A stretch of 64,000 nucleotides of DNA from Dryocosmus kuriphilus (lineage: Eukaryota > Arthropoda > Insecta > Hymenoptera > Cynipidae): NCBI GenBank assembly GCA_038277395.1, contig CM076192.1, positions 124,693,470-124,757,469 of the forward strand, in the 5' to 3' direction. Positions 55,440 to 64,000 of the stretch are shown here, piece by piece. The notes beneath the pieces were generated by a model, which did not search any database, was not told where the DNA came from, and saw nothing but the letters and a program-made list of their open reading frames with translations. Both the position numbers and the translations under genes were made by a program. How positions within the stretch are numbered: the stretch's first letter is position 1; each line of letters begins with the position of its first letter.

Positions 55440-56227
55440 TAAGGATTGTATTAAAGATAGAGATTTTTGGGATGAGTTAATAAATGGGACGTGATAATGA
55501 TTAGCGAGACTTGGATGAAAAGAATGGAAGGGTATTAAAAGACATTTACAAAATGGTACACCTGGACAGTATAGGAAGGAAAAAATGAACATGAGATGGG
55601 AAGGAGAATGTGTGGCATAGTCTCGGGGGTGATGAGAGAATTGGTAATAGAAGAGAGATGGGGAAAGAAGGAGACAGACTTGGTGAGTGAGATTGTTTGG
55701 AGACTAGAGGTTGGAGGAGTAAAAGTGGACGTGTTTTGCGCGTAAAGAAGAAGAAGCAGAGAAGAAAAGTGTGGAAAGTAATAGAGTTGGATAGAAGAAA
55801 AGAAAATGAGTTGGTATTAATAGGTGGTGATTTAAAGGCATGGTCTGTGGAATTGGGGATAGAAGGATGGGATGGAAGAACGGAAGCTTTTTGCAGAAAA
55901 TCGAAACAGTGGGAAGTAGACAGAGAAGGTAAAATACTATTGAATATGGGCGGGGTGGCAGGTTGGTTCATTTATAACGGAAATACAAACGGTGATGAGG
56001 AAGGGTATTTGACGTACGTAGGAAAAGGAGAAAAGGTGATTGATTACATCCTGGCAGAAGAAAGGATAAAAAAGTTTATACACAGATTGGGGATAGGGGA
56101 TGAGATAGATTCGGAAGATTTTTCGGTGATCGTTACTCTGAGAAGCGAAAGATGGAAGCAAAGTAGGGGGAAAATAGAGGGGATAATTGAGAAGAAAGTA
56201 AGGATGGGCAGCCTGGGGAGGGGGTGA
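55440..56227 (+). pseudogene. Endonuclease region of LINE copy 3
   Basis: The open part 55,697-56,227 reads ENELVLIGGDLKAWSVELG, EGWDGRTEAFCRKSKQWEV and DYILAEERIKKF. The N-terminal part (55,440-55,560) has stops. Confidence 0.7.
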
Positions 56228-56303
56228 AGTACTTAGAGAATACAAGGAAAACATTGGAGGATGAGAATGATATGAGTATACACAAGACGAAGATCCGAAT
56301 AAG

Positions 56304-57330
56304 ATGGTAGCAAATTTAGGAGCGAGGATAGAGAAGATAAAGGGTGAGGTAATGCCGAAGGGGGAGCAGGAAGAGAAAAAGAAAGGTTGTTGGGATGCAG
56401 AATGTATGGAAAGTAAGGAAAAAATAAAGAAATATTTGAAAATGTGGAGAAGAGGAGTTTTGGAGCAAAGAGAGTATAATAAAAGGAAAAAAGCCCATGA
56501 AAGGTTATTAAATAAAAAGAGACATAAGTAGACAGATAGGTATAAGCAAGAAGTGGCGAAAGCGGTTAAGGAAGGTAGGGACTGGGAAGTGATCAACAGG
56601 GAAAGAGGTGGAAGGAAGGGAATTATCAATGAGATCGAAATAAGCGAATTGTCGGAGTGCTTTCAAAAGCAGCTAGAGGGAGTATAAAATATGATAAAAA
56701 GAGAAGGCAGGAAGAAAGTTTAGAGAGAGGGAGATCTCGGAAATGAGATTAGCAGGAATAGGTGAAAGAGGCAATAAAAAGGTTCAAAATAGGTAAGGCG
56801 TCAGGGGAGGATGGCATAGAGAACGAGTCTTTGAAGTATGGAGGAGATGGGGTACAGGAAGTTATATGAAGAATATGCAATAAGGTATGGAACAGATATC
56901 GGTTGCCAAAAGTATTGAGAAGAGGGTTAACAGTACCATTAATTAAAAAAGGGGAGGGCAAGAAGATAAAAAAATACAAATGAATTACACTTATGTCGGT
57001 AGGGTACAAAATTTATGCAGAAATAATTAAAAAGAGGCTCGAAAGGCAGGTAGAGGATAAAGGGATTATTCCACATAATCAGACGTATTTTAGAGAAGGA
57101 ATGGGACTATCTAAAATATGTACGTACTTAATTACCTAGTTAATAGGAATTTAGCGAGAAAGGAGGGGAAGCTGATAGCTCTGCTTGTTGACTTTAAGGC
57201 AGTGTACGCGGAGGATATAGTATTTTTAGAGGAAGATGAATGATGGATGAAGCTATGAGAATGTTTGAAGAGTATGTGAGAGAGAAAGACCTAGGTAAAT
57301 GAGGGAAAGACCAAAATATTATACTTTAAG
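56304..57330 (+). pseudogene. Linker and reverse transcriptase of LINE copy 3, palm deleted
   Basis: The frame 56,304-56,531 (charged, with QEEKKKGCWDAECMESKEK) precedes RT fingers at 56,790-57,150 (VGYKIYAEIIKKRLE, IIPHNQT). A deletion of some 300 bases removes the palm between the DFKA and YAED motifs. Confidence 0.7.
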
Positions 57331-57447
57331 AATAGGAGAAATAAAATAGGGTACGAATGGAAGATGAATGGTGAGATTGTAGAATTCGTGGATGAGTTCT
57401 GCTCTCTGGGTTTTTGGTTTGAATCAGGAGGAGGAAGTGAGTTGTAG

Positions 57448-58220
57448 GTGAGAAAGAGGCTTGAGTGTGCAAGTAAGATAATGGGTCAAGTGTGGGGTAT
57501 AGGCAAGAGAAGATTCAAGGATGACAAGAAGATTAGAATATGGATGTTTGACGTGGTAATATGGTCAGTGTTGAGTTATGGAGTAGAGATCTGTGGTTGG
57601 AGGGAATACAAAGGGGTAGAAAGCACGCAGGAAAGGTTTTTGAGATGCGTTATAGGAGTGAGTTGGAGTTGCCCAGGATATATGGTGAGAGAGGATTGAG
57701 TAGAGAGAAAATATTCACAAGGAAACTAAAAGGAGCGTGCAAATTTGAAGAGAAGCTAAAAAGAGGGGAGGGTAGTAAGATAGTGCAAGCATGTTTGAAG
57801 GAAATTCAAGTTAAAGAGGAGAGAGGTAACACGGAACACTCGAAATGGAAGGAGGGCAGATTGCAGATGAGAAGCGAATGTGAGCTTGAGGAGGAGAATG
57901 AAGAACGGCAGCAGATAGAGAGAGAATTGGTAGAGAAACAGGAAGAAGTGAGATGCGAAAAGATAGTTCAAGATATAATAGATAGTATAGGGTGGTTAAG
58001 AGCGAAGCAGTGCCAGAGTATCTTAAAAAGGTGAAAAAGGAGAGCAAATGGAACAGATTCATGAGTGTTAGAATGGGGAAAGTAAGAGGGAATGTAGACA
58101 TATGTTGAAGGAAGAAGATGGTGTATACTGAGTGTGCGGGTACGAGATAAATACATGGGAGCATGTGCTAGAGAGATGCACAGGGGATGAAACGCGTGGA
58201 GAGAGCGTGAGTGAAAGGAT
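57448..58220 (+). pseudogene. C-terminal region of LINE copy 3
   Basis: The frame 57,448-57,699 reads ASKIMGQVWGIGKRRF, YGVEICGWREYKGVESTQER and SCPGYMVRED, a region typical of this LINE family after the RT. A frameshift leads to 57,561-58,034 (charged coiled coil), and near 58,135-58,200 VCGYEINTWEHVLERCTGD forms a CCHC-like finger. Confidence 0.75.
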
Positions 58221-58425
58221 AAGATGGATTTTGGAAGGGAACAGGGAGGGGCAGCCGCCCACCCCTGCTCGATCACTGACAGCTTGAATATGTCTTAAAG
58301 TCGTCTTAAAACTTTTTTTTATACGTTAATTATTAATTATTTTTAGTAATTATGGTTTAACCTGTTTTAACTGCTTGGTCGCTTCAAATCCAGGTAAGTC
58401 AAAGACTGTCAAGATTGGCACTAAT

Positions 58426-58451
58426 CCCCCCCCCCCCCCCCCCCCCCCCCC
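58426..58451. repeat. Poly-C run (26 bases)
   Basis: Uninterrupted C run inside LINE copy 3's 3' region. Confidence 0.9.
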
Positions 58452-58790
58452 GGAATCAAAGTCTCGCTAAGACCATGGCAGGGAGCACCGGTTAGGCTAA
58501 AGCCAAAAGGGGATTCCAATCAAAGGAAAGTAAAGATATAGAATTGCGAAAAAGAAGAGCTTATGAAATAAATGCGAGAGGAAACAAAAGCCCGCGGAAG
58601 CTTGAGCGTAAGATTAGGTATAGTCAAGACGAGATTATAAATACTAGTAGTAGATAGTAAGATAGACTCAGACTAAAGTGTAAGAAAATGTGTGAAGCAA
58701 GACTGTGATATTAAGAATGTAATGTGTAAAGAATGTACATGGAACGGAGACCCTGAAACCCGTAAAAGGGAGAGTAATAAACATTCACAA

Positions 58791-59240
58791 TATTATTTAT
58801 TTTATCACTATGTACTGAGTATTGGTAACTTTAATTTAATTTTAATATTACTAATATTAATTATATAAAATACTTAATAATTTTAATACTAATCTTATTT
58901 CTTTAAAATAAATTATAAATAAAGGAATAAATTAATAATTTTAATTTCGAATAGTTTTAAAATTATTATTCGTGTAACTCAAATTTTGTATTTTTCGATA
59001 ATAAAATATCTTGTTCTTTTAAATTTCGAATCTTCTATAATTGGTTAATTCGTATTTTCCACAATTTTCATTTTTTCGTAGTTTGTATTTATTTTTTTGT
59101 CATTTTTTTTTAGTCTTATAAGTTATTAATATTACTTATTTTAAAGGAATATAATAAGTAATGGCAATTTTAAATTAATTTTAATACTAGTAATTTTAAT
59201 TATTTAAAATACTTAGTAATTTTAATACTAATCTTAATTT
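58791..59240. repeat. AT-rich satellite
   Basis: Follows LINE copy 3 exactly as 30,385 follows LINE copy 2 ('actatgtactgagtattggt' versus 'actatgtacacagtattggt'). Confidence 0.7.
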
Positions 59241-60500
59241 TTATATTCTCATCTCAGTAAGAAGGTATTAGTTTTATGTGATAACTGAATTTTGCGAATT
59301 TCACCAAATCTCAGCGTTTCATGACCTCCTGAATCCAAAAAAACATGCTCTACGACGGTGTCTGGTGTCGCTGTCGTCGTCGTCGCCTGTTCCCACGATA
59401 ACTTTCGAAGAACTAATCGGATTGGATTGTGCTTTCGCATTCTTCTTTAAGGTGCAAAAGGAAAGGAGGGGTTCCTTAACCAGTGGCTTTTGACCAGTGG
59501 TTATGGTCTTATCCATCGAAAACGGTTTTCACAAAATAAGAAATCAATTTTCCGGCTAAACTATGCGAGACACGAAAAAAATAGTAGAGAGTAAAATTCT
59601 TCACCTTAAAAAAGTCTGCAAATTTTCTTTTAACCATTCTTCGATAAAATGCACGGATTTGCTTTAATCGAGAATACGTTATTAAAAACAATAAACTGTG
59701 TTTTCTTGCCAAAATATTCAAGATACGAAAAAAGAGATAATGAGCAAAGTTATTCAGCTTAAAATTATCTACAAGTTTTATATCAACTATTTTTTGATAA
59801 AATGCACGGTTCTTGTGTTAATCGAGAAAAAGTTATTAAAAATTAAGAATTTCAAATTTTCCGACAATCTATGCAAGATAATCAAAATTATGATAAAAAA
59901 GGTTGCTCACCTCAAAATGAACTATGAATTTGTTCTGAATCATTTTTTGAGCGGACGCGCAGTTTTTGAGTTATTCGTGAATTATTTTATGAAATATAAA
60001 GAAAACCACTTTTCAGCAAAACTATGCAATGTATGAGAAAATATTAAGAAGCAGAGTTGTTCACTTTGGAAAGATCTACAAAATTCATTTATAATGCTCA
60101 TCGTTTTACTTTTAAGAATCGAAATCCTGCATTGTGAAAATTTTAAAAATCAGAAAAAAAAACTTTACCAACCTGCAATATGTCTAAAAAAATTGAATTT
60201 TCGAGGCGACGCGCGAGTGTCATGACGAGAATGTATTACTTAAGTTCGATAGAGCCCTGAGTAAAATAATTTCTTTTGTAATTTTTAATAAAAAATTCAA
60301 ATTTAATAATCTCATTAAAAGTATGTGTTCTGAAATTTTAAGACCTACGTAATGAATACCAAGCACGATGTGTAAGGACCAAAAATATCCGAGCGCGAAG
60401 CGCGACGACCACCAGACCGTGCGCCCTAGGCACGCTGATACTTCCCGCGAAGCGCACGATGAGAATATGCCCGCGAAACGGGCAGATTTTTTTTCTTTCG
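59241..60500. repeat. Array module (with subrepeats and CG-dense end)
   Basis: Head at 59,245-59,530 with the shared reading frame, then subrepeats, then the CG-dense hairpin cluster at 60,200-60,485 ending in 'gcccgcgaaacgggcag', as at 22,040-22,060. Confidence 0.75.
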
Positions 60501-61045
60501 TCTCAAGGAACATTTTAAAATTAAAAATCTTCCTTATTCTCATATTTTGACTTTTACAGCATAATTTGATGTTTATGGCATGTTACAATACAAATGGTTT
60601 TCTAAAATGTAAAAATTATTTTAATTTGTAAATAGAAATCTAACACCTGCTTCGTTAAAATTCAGGACATTAGTTGAATCTGTATAAGTTAATAAAAGAG
60701 GTTTACAGAAATGGAATACGTGATAAGAAATTAAAGCTTAATCAAAGATTGAGATTGTGAAACATGTTTTCACCTTTATTGAAAAACAAGTAGGCTTTAC
60801 TGAAAGCCTTGTAAAATGTACTACGTCACTTCCTCCAAACTAACGTGTTTCTAAGTTATTGTTTCATAATGGAAAAACAAAAATTATTTACACATGTGCG
60901 ACATATGCAAGTCTAGATTTCAAGGAAAGAAATGAGAATCTAAATGGAGGAAAAAAAAACAACTTTAGAGATGGAAACATTATAGCTTTCATGTACACAA
61001 TTGTAAAACTTCTCGCTTTATTTAAGAAAAATTCTACGAGACATT
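60501..61045. other. Non-coding spacer
   Basis: No supported gene or repeat partner found. Confidence 0.3.
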
Positions 61046-62221
61046 TTCACATTCTCATCAGAGAAGGTATTAGATTCGTATAAAATTTGACCTCCCCCCC
61101 CCCCCCCCCCCAAATTTCACCATATTACCATGTTTTCAGACCATCTGAGTCAGAAAAAACTGTTTTTACGACGGTGTCTGTCTGTCTGTTGTTGTCGGCG
61201 TCGTTGTCGGTCGTCGTTGGCGTCGTTGGCGTTGTCGTCGTCGTCGTCTGTGGTCGCGATAACTTTCGAAGGACTAGTCTGATTGGGTTGCGCTTTGGCG
61301 CACTTCTTTAAAGGGTAAAAAGTAAAGGAGAGTTCTTTAACCAGCCACTTTTGACCAACGGTTAAGGTTTTATCCATTAAAAACTTTTTTCGCAAAATAA
61401 AAAATCCATTTTCTGGCTAAACTATGCAAGATAGAGAAAATATGTATATAACTAAATTATTTATCTTGAAAAAATCTACAAATTTTCTCTTCAACGTTTT
61501 TTAATGAAATGCACCGTTTTTGCTTTGATGGAAGAAGTGTTATTAAACATAAAAAACAGTGGTTTCCCGACAAAATATTCCAGATACGAAAAAAATGATA
61601 ATGAACAAAATTTCTTAGCTCAAGAGGATCTAAAAAATTTGGTATAACTATTTTTTGATAGAATGCACGGTTTTGGTTTGAAACAAGAAGACGCTATTTA
61701 AAAAACTAAAATTCAAATTTCTCGAAAAATAAAAATAGAAAAACACGGTTTCTTGCTAAAATATTCAAGATAAAAAAATAATAATAAAGAAAGTTGTTCA
61801 ATTAAAAAATATTTACAAATTTTGTTTTAACCATTTTTCGATTTAGTGTAATATTTTCTTTTTAATCGAGAAAAATGTCATTGAAAGAAATTCAAATTTC
61901 TCACCAAATAAAAATACTAAACGGTAGTTACTTATCAAAATATTAGGAATACACAAAAATGATAACACATAAAGTTGTTCTACCTAAGAAGATCTACAAA
62001 TGTTGTTTTAACCATTTTTTGACGTAATGTGCGGTTTCTGTTTTAATCGACAAAAGCCTTATTAAAAAATTAAAAAATATTAATTTCTCGCCAAATAAAA
62101 ATAAAATACTGCAGTTCCCCGCCAAAATATTCATGATAGAAAAAAATTATCATTAACAAAGTTGTTCAACTAAAAAAGGTCTACAAATTTTTTGCAACCA
62201 TTTTTTTATTTAATGTGCTAT
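61046..62221. repeat. Array module, subrepeat-rich
   Basis: Head at 61,046-61,390 with an 18-base C run (61,094-61,111) and the shared frame, then five or six subrepeats of about 150 bases to 62,221, where the text changes abruptly into the gene at 62,210-62,740. Confidence 0.75.
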
Positions 62222-62740
62222 CGCTTTGTGCCCGTGAGCAGTCGTGAAAACTAGTCGGTATTTTCCCAGCTGGATAGTTTGTAGATATAAGGGTGAATCT
62301 CCGAAAGAAAAGTATGCCTCTATTATATCCATATGTTGTTGCAGTTTTGTCCAGGTTTCAGAGTCAAAGGCAAGTCGACTACCTGTACTGGTCATAAGTT
62401 TAATTACTGGTAGAAATTTTCCATATGATTGAACTTCCAGACCGATTAGAATTGATTTGGAAAATGATTGGTTAAGTCCATAAATGGTAGGTAAAATCAA
62501 TTGTTGTGAAGTTCTCTTTATCGTGTTTGAAGATAGAAGGACTAAACGTTTTAAAGCTTCCTTAGTAAGAACTTGTTTAAGAGGTGTAGTCTTGGGTTTG
62601 ATCCGTTTTCTTGTTGACGATCCAGGAACAACGATATTAGTCTCAGTCATCACATCCTTCGTTTCTGTAGCCGTTGACTTTGAAAACTGAGAGTTTTGCG
62701 CTGGTTCTACCTCTACTACAGTGTTACTAGACTGCGACAT
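62210..62740 (-). CDS. Unrecognised 176-residue protein gene, 3' end at array junction
   Basis: ATG at 62,740 with a TATA box 54 bases upstream. The N-terminal 40 residues are Ser, Thr and Glu rich, then a basic patch (STRKRIKPKTTPLKQVLTKE) that could be a nuclear signal or DNA contact. The rest looks globular: LPTIYGLNQSFSKSILIGLE, FDSETWTKLQQHMDIIEAYF and YLQTIQLGKYRLVF. No signal peptide or membrane segment. I do not recognise the family. The last few residues and the stop fall in array sequence (62,210-62,221), so the original gene probably continued and was cut by the array. An AATAAA overlaps the stop. Confidence 0.65.
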   Translation of the reverse strand: MSQSSNTVVEVEPAQNSQFSKSTATETKDVMTETNIVVPGSSTRKRIKPKTTPLKQVLTKEALKRLVLLSSNTIKRTSQQLILPTIYGLNQSFSKSILIGLEVQSYGKFLPVIKLMTSTGSRLAFDSETWTKLQQHMDIIEAYFSFGDSPLYLQTIQLGKYRLVFTTAHGHKAIAH

Positions 62741-62793
62741 GATTTCTTTCAGATATAAAAATACAAATGATGTAGACTGCTTGTTTGTACGCG

Positions 62794-62801
62794 TTTATAT
62801 A
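62794..62801 (-). promoter_or_regulatory. TATA box of the 62,740 gene
   Basis: TATATAAA on the minus strand, with an 'agcagtcta' initiator-like site about 30 bases downstream (near 62,771) and the ATG about 30 bases after that. Confidence 0.6.
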
Positions 62802-62939
62802 CGAAACCATATGTGGAGTGGGTTGAATAGATGTTTGGAGGGGGAAAGTCCACAGTCGATGAGTGTGGGAAACGGTAATATTTCTCACATGTGTGCATGT
62901 GTGTAAATTTTTTTTGTAACGGTCAACAAAGAAAAATTT

Positions 62940-63610
62940 TTTCCCCTAAAAAAGCGGACAAAAGAGCATGTGTAAACTATAAATCACATATGAGTTCGTA
63001 TTTCTCCGAATTAAACAAAGATTACATTCTGCACAAAAGGATCTATCAATAAATAAATCTAGAGCATCCTTATTTTTCAGAAATCATAAAAAGGAACACC
63101 TGGTAGTTATAAATCACTCAAAACGATTCTTATTGCTTAAAAAATTGAACAAAGACATTTTTAAAAGTACAAATGGACATATCTATAAATTACGCAAAAG
63201 AATTTCTATTTTCTAGGAATAGAACAAAGAAACACCTGGGACGTATAAGTTACATCAAAGAATCTGTATTTTTCTAAAATAACACGTGTCTCAACCCATA
63301 AATTATACATGCGAGATACTTCTTACATAAAGAAGAGTATCCTTATTTTCCAGAAATCATAAAAAGGAACACCTGGTGGTTATAAATCACTCAAAACAAT
63401 TCGTATTGCTTAAAAAATTGAACAAAGACATTTTTAAAAGTATAAAAGAATACATCTATAAATTACGCAAAAGAATTTCTATTTTCTAGGAATAGAACAA
63501 AGAAACACCTGGGACGTATAAATTACATCAAAGAATCTGTATCTTTCTAAAATAACACGTGTTTCAACCCATAAATTATACATGCGAGATACTTTTTATA
63601 TATAGGAGGG
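62940..63610. repeat. Tandem duplication with internal subrepeats
   Basis: The unit of about 270-280 bases at 63,063-63,344 is repeated at 63,345-63,605 with few changes ('aaaaaggaacacctggt', 'aaagacatttttaaaagta', 'acgcaaaagaatttctattt'). Inside each unit, 'aagaa(t)acacctgg', 'gtataaattac' and 'tattt(t)ctaaaat' recur every 60-90 bases. The array begins about 200 bases upstream of the 62,740 gene's start. Confidence 0.75.
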
Positions 63611-64000
63611 TGAATTGTAAAAGTCCATGCTTTTAGAAGCTATGTAATAGGATCACAGAGAAAAAAAAAGTAATAAATTATGTGTTTGCCTACAGAAAGC
63701 TCTACTAAAGAAATCGATTTATTGAATTTTCCAGAAATAGTACAATGACAAAATACAAATGTGTGCTCGCTAGTACTGTATTATTATCAAGATAAAGAAA
63801 ACTTTTTCTTTCGTGTTTTCAGAAAATGAAACAATACAACTTTACAGAGAAAAGTTTCTCACGCATATTTTACCACCGAGATGAAAAAACAGGAAATATA
63901 AAAATGTGGTTCTTTGAGGTAGACGATTGTCATTGAAAAATGAACGTTGGAGGTTTTGTCAAACAGGAGAGAATATGTCAATTTCCAGACAATAAGTCAA
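63611..64000. other. AT-rich non-coding end of window
   Basis: Nothing recognised. Confidence 0.3.

Larger units (their letters stand above)
55430..58790 (+). mobile_element. Non-LTR retrotransposon, LINE copy 3
   Basis: Starts within the endonuclease and runs to the 3' end at about 58,790 ('agagtaataaacattcac'), after which 'aatattatttatttt' satellite follows. The palm of the RT is deleted: DFKA at about 57,195 runs directly into YAEDIVF. It retains the C-terminal region missing in LINE copy 2. The segment 58,250-58,480 is not matched in copy 2 and contains a run of 26 C. Confidence 0.85.

Noticed and set aside
55937..56629. Minus-strand 230-residue hydrophobic frame
   Set aside because: Shadow of the LINE copy 3 endonuclease and linker; looks like a membrane protein only because of base composition.
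62244..62690. Plus-strand frames opposite the orphan gene
   Set aside because: The minus strand has the promoter, the longer frame and more protein-like composition.

Overview
The window reads as AT-rich, repeat-dominated nuclear DNA of an insect. Clear GT/AG introns, TATA boxes, poly(A) signals and a mix of LINE, Penelope, mariner and Ty3/Gypsy remnants point to an arthropod. The LINE proteins at 8-12 kb, 27-30 kb and 55-58 kb have the flavour of those in ant and wasp genomes, so a hymenopteran is my best guess; this is inference. There is no bacterial gene organisation, no CRISPR array, no rRNA and no intact tRNA gene.

The backbone from about 17 to 59 kb is a direct segmental duplication. 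Block A (17.4 to about 32 kb) and block B (37.7 to 59.2 kb) each carry, in the same order, a repeat with a tRNA-like head, a minus-strand multi-exon gene, an AT-rich satellite, a plus-strand LINE and more satellite. Block B was later enlarged by a Penelope-like element (38.19-42.86 kb) that itself holds a mariner (38.97-40.17 kb), by a GC-rich element with short terminal inverted repeats (42.94-44.10 kb) and by Gypsy remnants (about 51.3-55.4 kb). Block A preserves the matching empty sites for the first and third of these.

The most interesting part is the duplicated minus-strand gene. Its last exon is 473 nt in both copies and encodes an unrecognised but well conserved protein end. Upstream lie very short exons (24, 54, 60-63 and 84 nt), nearly all starting and ending in codon phase 1. 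In copy B a two-exon unit of about 1.2 kb is present three times in tandem; in copy A the same interval is occupied by a 6-kb array of another repeat. This is the architecture of a modular micro-exon gene family, as described for some secreted effector families, but no homology to any named family is claimed.

Other regions: a candidate exon (1.17 kb) and a THAP-like first exon with a TATA box (2.0 kb); a long AT-rich stretch (2.2-7.8 kb) with an inverted-repeat element; a decayed minus-strand LINE (7.8-12.7 kb); a Penelope-like element between 630-bp inverted repeats (12.8-15.9 kb); a hierarchical array of about 1-kb modules sharing a short reading frame (19.7-25.6 kb, again at 59.2-60.5 and 61.0-62.2 kb); a nearly intact Jockey/CR1-type LINE (32.4-36.8 kb) inserted in a repeat whose uninterrupted relative starts the window; and an unrecognised 176-residue minus-strand gene with a good promoter at 62.2-62.8 kb, next to a tandem duplication at 63.06-63.60 kb.
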